NCBI RefSeq assembly: GCF_016906535.1
Contig: NC_057371.1
Span: 2,666,001 to 2,730,000 of the forward strand
DNA: 64,000 nt
Direction of reading: 5' to 3'
DNA from: Rhizoctonia solani
Taxonomy: Eukaryota; Basidiomycota; Agaricomycetes; Cantharellales; Ceratobasidiaceae
The notes beneath the pieces were generated by a model that saw nothing but the letters and a program-made list of their open reading frames with translations, did no database searches and was not told the origin of the DNA. Below are positions 1 to 12,150 of the stretch, piece after piece. Both the position numbers and the translations under genes were made by a program. Position 1 is the first letter of the stretch. Each line of letters starts with the position of its first letter.

Positions 1-221
1 GGCGCGTGCTTCAGGCCGTCGGTGACTGGAAAGAACGAGAAGGTGGTGATGCCGCGGCACCCGGTCAACTCGAGGACAGGAGTGACATATACGTGGAGGG
101 GATACTGGGACGTCGAGTCGAAGAAGGAGTGCAGCGGGGAGGAGGTGGGCGAGGAGGACTGGGTTGTGCTCGAGTGATATGTGGTTGAGCAGAGTGGGAT
201 TTGGATAAAGGGGGCGTATGA
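1..221 (-). other. Open frame running off the left edge
   Basis: On the minus strand a frame stays open from a TAG at 222-224 to the window edge, about 73 codons, and contains no methionine. It is rich in Ser, Thr and Pro at first and then more mixed. The GC content is higher than in the flanking AT-rich DNA. It could be an internal exon of a gene lying to the left or simply chance; no family is recognised. Confidence 0.2.
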
Positions 222-224
222 CTA

Positions 225-754
225 GCGTGTATCTCTAGCAACATGTTGTATTACTACGCAAGATATAAACTGACGAAATCGAGGATCAACTCGTATCATG
301 AAGGCATAAACTCGTATTTCATGGTCAGAAGATCTACATCGCTTCTCATCTATTGTATTGCTTTGACATTTGTCTAGCGATCATAAACGCAAATCGACAG
401 AGATGTACAAACGTGCCCTGTTCGCAGCATATAGTGCCATATTTATCGGACACTGAAGCTGATATGGACTCTGATTTATATGCCGTAGCACGTGTTAGGT
501 CGCAAACTGTCTGAGATGGGCCCGCTCAATTCTTGGTTTATATTGCTGATTTCTGACGGTCGGGTGCCAGAGGCTTCTACAGAACCATAGATTAAATTCA
601 GGACGGGTGATCAGTGGTTGGGTGAACGGGTGTGCGGCGCAGGCAGGCCAGCACATCGTCCTGCGTCCAAATTCTTCAAAAGCGTCATGAGACTAGAATA
701 ACGTATTTAGAGCAATAGTGTGTAAATTTCCATAAAGGATCAATACAACGAGGA
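225..754. other. Intergenic, nothing recognised
   Basis: AT-rich sequence between the left-edge fragment and the start of the first large duplicated unit. I see no open frame of note, no RNA gene and no repeat. Confidence 0.4.
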
Positions 755-2727
755 GCGGAAATGAAGTCGGTCGAGACGCGACCTGAAAGCGTGAGCTAGG
801 CGCGGCATTTCGAGCCGACGTTCCTCTCCTACACAAGAGTATCGGCCCTTACCGTAATCCATCTCTATCGCCTCCTCGACCATCCTCCTGATGTGCATGT
901 CTGATTCGTCCGCTGCGGGCTGACTTGGTGCCTGACGGAGCGACATGCCAAAGTGCTGCTGGCTTCTATTCGAGTTGCGGGATGCTATAACAAGCTGGGG
1001 GGGGGGGGGAGGGGGAGTAAACGAGTACCTAACTCACTTGTGCATTCAATGAGTCACAAACCCGAACGTCGTCGATGCCCTGAGCATAAGTTCAGACCTT
1101 TGCATCCAGCACAAGTAGCGCCGACATCCCCGATCTGTTTCCTTGATTCGTACTGTTTGATTGGCTGTTGATTGATCGCTTGGTTGACTGGGAAACCCGC
1201 ATACGCCTATTCAATTTGCGACATTTCGAAAGACAGTTCCTCGACTCAGTCCTACAGTTAGAATCACACAGGCCGCCATGCAAAAGTGAAGGATCGTGCC
1301 ATGGCCATATCGAATTCGTGGCTATAACTCGGAAGCATGGAGGGGGACGTATGTGACTCACACGCAGCCAGAGTATCTCGTGACTATCATATCGTTGAAG
1401 CTGTTGAGTGTCGAAACTTAGATAGCGCAGAGATTGCGGCGAACATACTCCACAACACGTCCGCCATGATGCTTGATGAGACAAGAGACATCCGGGATAT
1501 ATAGGCGCCGAAAAAAGGGCGGTGTTTTCGTTGCCTGGCTGTTAGAAAGTATCATTCTTTTTGATTTCAACAAACTAAGGATTGTTGCCAAGTAGCATTC
1601 GGTCGTAGCACTGGAACAAACTATCGCTGGGCATGAATAGCCAGGTCAAAGTACATACTATTTATTATATAAATATCCACTCACCCAGAGTCAATCAAAA
1701 AGCGTTCAGCACATTCCGTAGTTCGCACCCGAACCCCCCCCTCTTGACACATACCCACGGGAGTCAGCGAAGCTTTGACGAAGCTATATTCTCGCCATTT
1801 GCGTAGATTCGAGCCATCATGTTAGGGATAGTTGAGTACGGTGAATTGGCTATCTGTTGTGACCTGCTACTCTGACACCGTATCAGTTGCCGTATCGTAG
1901 ATGGGGATGCAGTAGACACTCCTTCGACATCACATGAGCATGCGTGTTGAACGCTGTACCAAACCAGATCGGGAGTAGGCGGCCTCGTTTCGTAGAAAGC
2001 ATAAGAGATTAACAGTTATGAACAAAATAATTCGGAAGTGATGCGGACCCTTTGCGTCTGGACTCGGACAGCTTTTGGAGTTGTGTATTTGCGTTCAAGA
2101 GACGATCACCAGTGTAGTGAAAATGTTGTTCCAGTGTATATAGATTGTGTGACATAGGTTATTGTGCTGTACCGCTGAATATGGACACACAACTCAGACA
2201 TAAACATCGAGCGTTCAATATGCGTGGATATCGACGTCGAAACTGAGTGATGGGTGGGCGTCTAGAGAGACCCTAGCCTGGCCAAACAAAGTGACAGCAA
2301 AGCTTGATTATAAGCCCCAGCCCGATCTTCTGATCGATCCACGATCGAGTCAGATTCTGATAGTAGTCCAACAGTTCTTCAGTTCTCTCGCATATCATGG
2401 ATGTCAGGAACGCATACGCTCTGCAGTACCGGAAGACTGACAGGAAGTTATCAAGATAGAGAGATCCTAACACTTTGAGCGGCCACAAACGCCAATAAGA
2501 CATCAGACCGACTCTGATATCAATTCAAGTTGACCAGCCATAAGGCATTATCCTCTTACTTTTGATCGATAGTGCTTCGGTTTGCTAAGACCTAATCTTT
2601 CTGAGCCCGGTTAGAACGTGGCTCAAATGAAACCATATGATACCTGCAAAAAGGTGTCTGCCACACTGGGACCGAATAAGATACATGCACCCCGTGTTCA
2701 TGAGCTTACGTATGACTCTGATCATTA
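755..2727. other. Unit-1 5' non-coding block
   Basis: Repeated almost unchanged at 13213-15183. It includes a G homopolymer of about a dozen bases near 999 (replaced by a mixed GA tract near 13456). The only frame conserved in both copies is a 76-codon minus-strand ORF at 2273-2503 (paralog 14729-14959). It has no recognised family, and its conservation is no better than that of its flanks, so I do not call it a gene. Confidence 0.4.
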
Positions 2728-3651
2728 AGGTGGACGACAGCAATTGCCCACCACCTAACCCGCGGATGTGCGCTTTTACTTGGCGCTGAGGCAAAAATTC
2801 ACGATGAATGCCTATTTTCTCGCCAACTAAAGCGAATTCAAACAAAAAACGTGGTAAAGTTACGCGAAATTTGTGTAGCAGCATACGTATCTAGTTTATA
2901 TCCCGTTGGTGGCATTGTTCATCGCTCTGCATCCAAAATATGACCGTGCTCGACGGTCTACACATGATGAGAAACGACTGTCGCTACTCGCGACCACTCG
3001 CAATTGTGTCAAGATGGATTCCTTAGCTCATCTGCAGGCTCCGGGGTCCGTGTTGTCAATATATAAACGCTCAAATTAGTTCTAAGTGAAGGATTTAACC
3101 AATATATGCATTATCTTGCGTATGTACATGTCTTAGGGCGATCTGCTTGTATGGAATGTGACCTGGCGTCTGGCGATGGCTTCGGAACGCTTTGGTTGCC
3201 CATTCTATTGCCATTTCGCCGCTGTTACCATTAAACATACCACTCTCCGAGCAATCCCAATCTGCCTCTTTTTTCGGAGTTTTGTCTTGCTGGGAGGCAT
3301 TGTTTTGATTACCAGATGGGGTGCAAAAGGACCCCAGAGTCCATTGCTGAACTAAAGAATCCACTATGACCGAATTACAAGTGCTTGCGAGCAAGGACCG
3401 TTGGTTCCTTGTCACGTGTAGACCACCAAACCCAGTTGTATTTTCGATGCACGGTTCTGTATGATACATATGATGCAATTTAACTCGTATCTTTACTCTT
3501 TCCTTAAGTTTTTGAACAACTTTACCACGTTTTTTGTTCAAATTCGCTTTAGTTGGCGAGAAAATAGGCATTCATTGTGAATTTTTGCCTCGGCGCCAAG
3601 TAAAAGCGCACATCCGCGGGTTAGGTGGTGGGCGATTGCTGTCGTCCACCT
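2728..3651. mobile_element. 924-bp TIR element with TA target duplication
   Basis: The ends are inverted repeats of about 134 bp (2728-2861 and 3518-3651) with about five mismatches, beginning AGGTGGACGACAGCAAT. The element is flanked by TA at 2726-2727 and 3652-3653. The second duplication unit has a single TA at the same place (15182-15183) and no insertion, so both boundaries are exact. The interior has a 158-codon minus-strand frame at 3095-3571 that overlaps the right TIR and has no recognisable transposase motif. This looks like a non-autonomous DNA transposon. TA duplication fits Tc1/mariner-like elements, but the TIRs are unusually long, so the superfamily is uncertain. Confidence 0.85.
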
Positions 3652-3770
3652 TACTCGAATGAAACGTCGTTGCGGCAAAACATAATGGAATAAGGCAGGA
3701 TTGTGGATAATTGCAATTCTTTTACGATACTGTGGTACACGGTAGTCCGAATCGCCCCCAATATCTATTC

Positions 3771-4043
3771 TTATTGAGCTAAATGAATTTTAATAGCTCA
3801 GGTATAATATTGTCGCAGTGAATAGAAGCGATACTGAGCCTGTTAAGTATATGATAAAATCGAATGTAGATTGAGTGTGTATAAATGCGACGAACAGCGT
3901 CGCTTAAATACAGTAGAGCTAACAATGAACGCACATACCGCGTAGTGCAGACAAAAGAAATACTGACAATAAGGAAGAGCAAACAATATTCTGGGATGAG
4001 GAATATGAGAGCTTCGATGGGAAAAAGAAGTCTCGTTCAATAA
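3771..4043. mobile_element. 273-bp AT-rich MITE-like insertion
   Basis: Absent from the same site in unit 2 (15299-15301) and near 25263 by the third NLR gene. The ends are TTATTGAGC and GTTCAATAA, a short imperfect inverted repeat, with TTC on both sides (3768-3770, 4044-4046) and a single TTC in the empty site. A three-base target duplication with short TIRs resembles PIF/Harbinger-type MITEs, but TTC is not the usual TWA target, so the class is unsure. There is no coding capacity. Confidence 0.65.
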
Positions 4044-4106
4044 TTCTCAACCCGCAAGTCAATACATGACCACTGATCGACCATATTAACAGTGCTCACC
4101 TCGCTC

Positions 4107-7100
4107 TCAGCCAACAAAACATCGCTGCCACTCATATCCAAGCGACAACGGCTTACTATAGTCCGCTCGAAGCGTGCCTTCAGGCCCGATCGTATAAACT
4201 GTCTCGGGGCGGGGAAAGACCTTGCGCAGATCAGATGGAACCCAGAAGAGTAGCCGCGAGTCGTGGTTACGTGCCCACCCCCCACTGTCGATCGTCAGTC
4301 CACCGGCAATGGCGCGATGAGGCTCCCTCTGATCCGAGGTTGAAGAGGCAGATCTGGATAAGTAGCATGCAGCGCCCCTTCCTGGTGTCTTCCATACTCG
4401 AACCGTCGAGTCCCATGAGCCCGAGACGATGTATGCACCGTCGGGTGAACATGCCACCGAGCTGATCCCACCTTGATGTCCTTCAAGTGGCTCGCATGCA
4501 GGAGCACCATCTCCCACCCTCCACACTCGAACACTTCCATCATCCGAGCCAGATACGATGTGATTGCCGTCGGGTGAGAACACGATTGACCTTACCTGGT
4601 CCTGATGTGCCATGAGAGGACCGAGAGCCAACTTGCCCCTGCGCGAGTCAAAAATGCGGATAGCGCCATCATCGGATCCGGAAGCAATGAGTCTGCCGTC
4701 AGGCGAGAACGTCACTGACATTATACGCTCTTTATGCCGCAGCGACCCAAACGGACGGAACACGCGTGATAGCGTCTGCGAGCCCCACATCCGGATCTTC
4801 CCGTCGTCAGACCAAGAAACAACATGCTTGCCGTCGGGGGAGAATGCCGCTGAGTTGACCTCGTCGTCGTGTGTTCTGACCAGGTCTGTAGGTGTCAGAG
4901 TGTCATCATCCACATCCCACACGCGTATGTTCTTGCCCCGCGAGGCAGAAACAACGTGCCTGCTATCGGGTGAGAACGACACTGACCATATCCTTTTTTC
5001 ATGCCCTCGAAGTGGACCGGATAGCAGCTTGCCACTTGCGGCATCCCATAGACATATGCCGTTGTCGTTGCCACCGGAAATAAGGTACCTGCCGTCGAGT
5101 GAGAACGCCACCGAGTTGATATCGTCGGTGTGTGCGACAAGTGGCTGGAGAGCAGCAGTGCCATCCTGTGTGTTGAACATGTAGATCGCTTCGTCGGCAC
5201 CCGCTGCGGCAATGCGTGACCCATCAGGCGAGATTGCAACCGACCAGACAGCGCTGGTTGGTGCGTTGGAATGTGAGGAGTGAGATGATGTCGAGTAGAG
5301 TCTGTTCCACATCTTGACGGTGCGATCGTCTGAGCATGATGCGACTCGTGTGCCGTCGGGTGAGAACGCAGCGGAGGAAACCGGTCCGTTGTGTGTGCCA
5401 AGTAGGCAAGGGTTGGAGTAGCCGGTCTCTACATCCCATATATACACGCACCTATCCCAAGAGCCAGTGACGAGTTTGTCTCCGAGTGGCGAAAACCCAA
5501 TGGATCTGATTGTGTCGTTGTGTACTTTGGGTGGGGAGTGTGTGGCGGTGCCGTCCTGTAGACTCCAGACGCGCAGATCACCGGATTCATGGCCAGTGAC
5601 AAGGTGCTTGCTGTTTGGCGAAAAGGCGATTGAATAGACTGAGGACCGATGAGCGTTGAATGGAAAAGGGAGTGACTCTCTGGTGGATGCGTCGTAAACA
5701 ACAATCGGACACGTATTGCTATCCAAGCCACATGCGATTTGCTTGCCATCAGGAGAGAATGCCGTGCAGAGGACTTCATCAGGATGGCGTTTGATGGAGT
5801 TGGGTATTTGACTTCCGTTGCCACTGTCCCATATCCGCGTTGTCTTGTCTTTGGACCCTGAGAGGATGTGCTTGCCCTCGGGTGAGAACGATACTGACGT
5901 CACCCAGCTTTCATGCCCCTTGATGACGTCATATATGCAGGTGCATGTCTGCGCGTCTCGCACAAGGATCGTACCGTCATAAGAGCCAGAGACAAGCAGC
6001 AGCCCATCGGGAGAGAACGCTACGGAGTTGACCTGCTTGGTGTGCCCCTCGAGGGGGCCAAGAGCAACCGTTCCATTGTGGCTATAAACTACATGTACTG
6101 TGCCATCTTGGAATCCAATTGCAAATCGAGACCCATCAGGAGAGAATGCCAGTGAGAGGGCAGCCAAGTCCATTGGCCATGTTGCTAGTAGCGCCGTTTG
6201 ACTTTGTTCCATTGCAGATCCTTCCAGGCTGAGAAGATCCCGAGTACGACCCCAGTACTGCTTGCGTACCGAGCTTGTCCGATGGCAGAATGCCAATGCC
6301 GAGATGTATATATGCGGCGTCGACTGCGAAACAGATCCAGCAGCATACTTTGACACAAAGATCCACGAGTCGTTCAGCAGCTTGGTCAGATATGATGATC
6401 CGTCTTCAATCTGTTACTCATCATCAGCCTCATACTCATACTGCACTGCTTAGATGCCTTACCGTCACCCATGGCTTGAGCGCTAACAGCATCCTCATCC
6501 CTTTGTCCAGCGTACGCTTCAGGCTCACCACCTCCATCCAGAACAGCAGTCGGTATGATAGAAGCTCTTCCAGCCCTTTCCGCACTGTCTCGCATGGCGC
6601 GCTCTTGACTACATGGTCTCCCCAGTGGTGTACTACGTATGACAGCATTGGCGAGATTGACCTTGCTATCCGATCATCTAGGTCTTGCACTTCGCTATCC
6701 GGTATGAACGACGTCTCTAGACTACAGATGTTGAACCGCAGCTGGTCTTCCATCACCTGGAAGCACCGTTCGGCGAGCAGCTGACTGTGCTTTGCTTCGT
6801 CGCAGTAGAACTTGGTCGACCGCGCCTCATCAAACATAAAGTCGGGGAACGATGCATGCAGCGTGGTGATCATCTTAGTTGCTTGCGACACGTGCAGCAC
6901 CGAATACAGAGGCTGCAGCAGTATGTTAGCCTTTGTCGCCTTGATCCCCGTCAGAGATGCCAGTGTATCGATGTCCACCGGCTCCCGTGTGCATACTGCG
7001 GTCCAGAGAACCAGTCGCATCTGTTGCTGCTCATGGGGGTTTCGGCCAGTTTGGCGTATTGCAGCCTCCAGGATTGTGGTATACAGGTCATCGATATCCG

Positions 7101-8937
7101 AGTGCTCATAGCCCGAGCTTGGTGACGAACTGAGAATGGCCTCGAGCCGATCTGGGTCGACCATTGTACCCATCTGTCGGACATATCGAATGGCGGTGGC
7201 GGCGTATATGAAAAGCCTTCCGGATAGCTTAGCAAGCTGGGTCAAATCGTGCTGGGAGATGCTGTCTCCGAGCTCTTCACGAAGGTACAGCTCGATGTCT
7301 GCTTCGACCATCGACCTCTCGATCTCGTGTAGCACGCATATCGATCGATTCAGGTCGGATTGTGCCTCGACCCTGTGACGGATGTCCGGCTCCGGTCGAC
7401 TGGTCACGAAGAACTTGAGTGGCAGGGTTGGAGTCATTCTGAAAAGTGCGTCCAAGATGGTTCGCACCCCGTTTGCGTTGCTGCATTCGTCAAGTGCATC
7501 GACCACGACCACAAGCCCTTTTGTAATCCCGGTCTTTACTCTCGATAGCGGCTCCTTGATAAGTCGCTCGCATTGCCTGTCTATCGACTGTGACTTGATG
7601 TTAGGCTGTTGTCCCAAAACCTCCAGCAACGCTGATCGAAAAGCAGGCGAACACTGTGCCAACTGATAGGCGATAGTCGGTATGATTCTTCCCACGTTTC
7701 GACATTCCTCGGATGTGCGGGTGCAAAAAAAGCTAGCCCCAAGTGCACCACGTTCTTCAAGACATTCGGCAAAGGTGTATGCGATCGTTGTCTTGCCTGT
7801 GCCGGCCATTCCGTTCATCCAGAACACGTTGGGCTTCGTCCAATCGACTGACCACTGTTCGAGCTCCAGCAAGATCTGCGACCGAGTGTTCCGAGTGCAT
7901 GCTCTACGATTCACATCGTGCGACAAAAGCGAGTTGTAGACCGCAGACTCCACAGGTGACAAACCTGCAAGACGAGAGTCCTGACCGAATAAACCTCAGT
8001 GTTCTCATTTATACATCCGATCTCGAGCTCACCGCCCGCCGTTCTTCGGCAATGTTCCACATTTTCAGGTTTGCTTCAATCTGTCCCGCATGTTAGCAAT
8101 GCCATTTACCAATATATACCTATCTCCCACCTTTATGTCCTTCAGTATGTCAGCTATGTTCTTGTACCCGCGTAGTATTTCCTCCTCGTCCTGGTCCGCA
8201 TCCGTAAGATATCTTGTAGTTCGATGGTCCTGCTTTCTGCGGATGATCGTCACTTGCTCTTCGACAGACCTTTGTATTCTGTCAGCTTTGCGGATTCGAC
8301 CTGTTTTGCATGACTTACGCTGCGATTCCTTCAAGGAACTCCGAAACATCGCTCGACTTGGCTTCCTGTATATGCCGGTGAAGCCTTTCAAGGAGCAGCG
8401 ACAGCCGTCTTGCTAATGCCTCCATTTCGCTATGATTCTTAGAGCTCAGCTAGACAAGAGTCTGGATTAGCCTCCATGAACCCGGCGGATATAGCCCAGA
8501 TCACCGACCTCTATGTGCTCGACGGAGGCTAGCAGTCCTCCAATAGCAGCCTGTAGAGGCGGAAACAGCTTCGTTGCGCTATGCAATGTTCTCAGTGTAC
8601 TGGTCAGGACTTGTATGGCTGGAAGCGCGGGGGTGGTGGGCCGAGGGACTTTGACGGTTGCAGTGTCTGTAGCAGCGTCGGTGCCTTTGCGTGGATCAGT
8701 TGCAACCGGCAGTTGACTTGTGTCTGAGTGTCCCAATGGGCTGCTTGACGGCACCGCGTTTTTATCAGCAGTAGAACGTGATTGAGAGGCGGACGGCTCC
8801 GCGTGTAAAGACTGGGTATTGGGGTGGATGGAAGGTGTGGGGGTAGAAAGATCCAACGCGTTGAGTCTTGCTACAATTTTATTTTTCTTGCGCCGCAAGG
8901 AGGCAAGAAAGCCTGTCGCTTCATCTGGGGAAGCCAT
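4107..8937 (-). CDS. NACHT-WD40 NLR receptor, copy 1 (1522 aa, six exons)
   Basis: Probable intracellular non-self receptor of the fungal NLR class (NWD/HET-E type). Exons by splice signals: 8937-8509, 8449-8319, 8269-8131, 8080-8033, 7980-6463, 6410-4107; all phases join without a stop. The first about 143 residues are Ser/Pro-rich with a helical end; exons 2-4 encode a charged, probably coiled-coil linker. The NACHT has Walker [10 protein letters not shown] near residue 306 and Walker [11 protein letters not shown] near 406. About 14 WD40 repeats span roughly 827-1437, enough for two seven-bladed propellers, and an 85-residue tail ends the protein. In the family NACHT drives oligomerisation and WD40 repeats sense ligands. 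The N-terminus matches no effector domain I know (not clearly HeLo, Goodbye or Patatin). No disabling change is seen. The exon-1 donor GTCGGT is weak and the least certain junction. Confidence 0.9.
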
Positions 8938-11900
8938 TGGCCGACCGTAGTCGTTGAGCTGGACAAGGGCACAAGCGCTTGAGGCTGCTCAGGTCAAGCG
9001 CGAATGATCGGCGCTTGCACGAACACCTTGTGGGGTCTTTGCATTTGTCATTCAGCCAACCAGTGCCAATGTCAGATTTTGCCATTTGAAGAGATTTGGC
9101 GTAGAGCGCTCATGTATTGGGGTGCGAGAGACTTGTCCGGTGCAGTTCTAGAAAAGCCTGATATCAAAGGCTCAAGGAGCTGGCTGGCTTGGAGGTCAAC
9201 ACGAAAACATATCATTTACCTAGTAACGATCCTGTGTCGGGACTTTGCTTTTTAGACGGACTGCGATATCTCACTGAATAAAACCAGGATACTACAACAT
9301 CGCATATTTGCTCAAGGTAACTACAGGATCTGAGTGCAGGTCAATACTAGGTACGATGATAGCTCATAGTACTTACCACTCAACTCAGGAAGCTGACCTA
9401 GTGGTTATTTTCTACGCCGCGGAACGGACCTTGTATGTCATCAGAGTGAAATCGATGGGCAAATGCGAATGGAATGTACTTTTCGGATGGGAGAATGCTG
9501 CCAGGAGAACAGTTTGGAACCTGAGGGACTTTGCACCGGGGCAACACGATATAAACTGAACAGAGCAGAAGTCGATAGAAAGCCGACGTGGATCGTCAAC
9601 TTGGCAAGCCCGTGGGAGGACCTATTCGAGGAGTCAGTCTTTACTCTTGATATAATTCGACAATTGCAGTTCTTGTATCTGTGCTAATTTCAACGATCAT
9701 AAGCAACTCATGAATGTGTGCATCACCAAACAAGCCAGCCGGACCAAGTCCGAGGGGAATCTGTCGTCAAACACTCACCGGCCGTCCCGGGTCTACATAT
9801 GAACTGACATACCCAAGTCCTTGGACTATCCGCATGATTCGTTCCGTTTGGTTCACCAAACATGAGCTTGCTACGAGTGACCAGTGCCTTGTCACCGACT
9901 TCGAACCCGACCGCCGAACACTGCGCATTTGAGTGAGGTTTCCTGAGCCGGGGTACCTCTGGTTCTTGGGTCCAAGAGAGACGAAGAAATCAATCACGCC
10001 GCTAATGCTGAGCTTTGATATGCGTATTCGGCCAAGTGTGAGGTCCTGCAGTAGTGGAAAATGAGAGGGAAGCATTAAGAGGAAAAAATAAGAAGTATCT
10101 ACTTATGCACATACAACTTGCGTCCCAGTCCAGACCTACTCGGTCAGCATGATCGTACACGTACGACGGCCTTGCCCGTCTTCGACCCGACAGCCTCTGG
10201 AGCAATCCTGTCACGTACACCTTGAGCCACCTCCTCCAATTTACGCGACACAACCGTACCTTTGGCTATGTATACCTAATCCCAAGCTTTGTTGCGAACT
10301 GGATTCCCGGGAGTGCTTTGGAGCGAGTAGAGATCGACCCTCTGGCCTGGACTTAGAGTGGACACAGCTCCACATTGGTGGCCGGTATAGGACGACCCAA
10401 CCAAAGCTGCAAGCTTCTCGCCTGTTTCAGCCAGCTTTTCTGCTCGGGTCTGATTGGGCATGTCGACAAGTTCTGCCAACCACAGTCAGCACGCAATATT
10501 CATCCGGCAGTCTGACAATCGCACCGGACTCGGCTTGCAAAAACACCCAGAAAATCTCCACGCGGTCGTCCGAGAAGGTAGTACTTCATAAAGTACGGCT
10601 GAGTGCCCAGTCTGAAGACGCAGCCCCCGCACACCCATGAGGTAGCTGCAAAAAGTCCCCGACACTGGCCATCTACGTCTGCTCGTTTCGACGGTTTCGG
10701 GATCGAAACAGAGTATGAGTCGTACGTGGGACACTCCAACAGCGTCTCTTCTGCTTCCCATCGTTCGCGCAGTTTCCTCGAGCGCATCACACGTTTTTGG
10801 GTCTATCTCCGATACTGCCTTGTATCAGCGGACGACGCATCAGACCTTTCATTGCACGCACTTTCATGTATGACCAGACTTTGCAGCTTTCGCCATTTCG
10901 CTCAGTGCTGAGTCGAGGTGGGGTCTGTTCGTCTTTGGAGCGGTCATTCGCCAGACCTTATGGCTGTGTGGGCATCTGCAGCACGGAGTTATTGGGGAAC
11001 GATGGTAGATGTGTGAAAATGACTACTCACAGACGGGTACAGAGGTATTCGTATAGTATCAAGGGTCGATCAGGATACACCTGCTGCGAGTGTGAATGGT
11101 CGCGTTTGGGCGGTGAGGCGTTGATACCGTTCGCAGCGTATATGACTTTCTAGATCCTATCTGCTGGCAATTGTGATGTTTCTGCGACGAGACTGGCATT
11201 TTATGCTTACCACAAGGTCGTGTGATGGGTGCATTCGACCCTCTCAGCACGCTATCGAGTACGTCCTCTTATTCTTCTGACAGACTACGGCGAGAGTGCG
11301 CATGGGACTTCAATGACGCAGTCTCGGTGATAAGACACGAGCAAAAGAACATAGTCGAGCTGACTCGGATGGTATGGACTTGCATGTCTGGGATAGTGAT
11401 GCTGACAAAAGCCGGTGCCCATTTCGTGCTGAGCATCCAAGCATGGACGATCGTAGTTCAGAACTCCCAACAGGCTCAAGCGCCAGAACCCTGAAGCTGA
11501 CTCAGCGTGGACCCGAGCAGTTGTGACTCCCTGCGCCACTCTCTCGGTCACCTCATACTCGAATATCGTCTTGTTCATTTTTCCGCTCTACTATCCACTC
11601 GTCAGAAATGCTCAACACGAGACGGGAGTATGGATCACGACCGAGGGCGGACGACGTCAGTTGGAGTAAACGCGAATATGAACCCGGATATTTGACTCGT
11701 CCCAATCTCAGCGGAACTACCCTCATCCCTCCTTATAGACACGGTGCTCATCATAACCTGCTCCAGGCTGGGCAAGCTGGGAGCTCGACCCTAGGATACA
11801 GCGTCTCGTTGGCGAGGCCATGGTTTATCAACTCGTGACGGATGCCACGGAATTGCCGAGGAGAGAAGGTTCACTCATCAAACTAAACATGGACTCGATC

Positions 11901-12150
11901 TGGCGCTGTTACTATGTCATTCTCTCAGTAGGTCTACGGCCTTGCACGAGTGGACAAGTAGAGCTGACTGTCTTCTAAGCGTCATGTCTGCCCTTTTGCA
12001 GGAAATCGCATCTATCCTCCCTCGGCTTTTCCTGTCAGCTCTCATAACCAACACGTCCTTGAGGGTTTGTGACGCGCTTGCTCCGATGCAATGTGCTTCC
12101 AGTAGCAGTGATTCAATGTACGTATATATCTCTAGCTCAAGATCCTTATC
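8938..12150. other. Unit-1 spacer, no recognised gene
   Basis: About 3.2 kb between the start of the NLR gene and the GMC remnant, repeated at 20193-23410. Several short frames are shared by both copies, for example minus 10276-10479 (67 codons, paralog 21528-21731) and minus 10500-10790 (paralog extended to 21605-22042). Their ends shift between copies and none resembles a known family. It may hold a decayed gene or long regulatory sequence. Confidence 0.4.

Noticed and set aside
1092..1484. 130-codon minus-strand frame in unit 1
   Set aside because: Not kept at the same length in unit 2 (only 63-65 codon pieces at 13546-13945), so probably chance.
2273..2503. 76-codon ORF conserved in units 1 and 2
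   Set aside because: Flanking non-coding DNA is equally conserved because the duplication is young; no known family.
3095..3571. 158-codon minus-strand frame inside the 924-bp element as a transposase
   Set aside because: It overlaps the right TIR and shows no DDE/D or helix-turn-helix pattern.
4612..5184. 190-codon plus-strand ORF opposite the WD40 exon (also at 15867-16439 and 25836-26408)
   Set aside because: Shadow of the WD40 repeats: Ser-Gly-rich repeats on the sense strand leave an antisense frame open. The same shadow recurs in all three copies.
6275..6784. Plus-strand frame of 169 codons opposite the NACHT/WD40 junction
   Set aside because: Lies antisense to two exons and an intron of NLR copy 1; no motif of its own.
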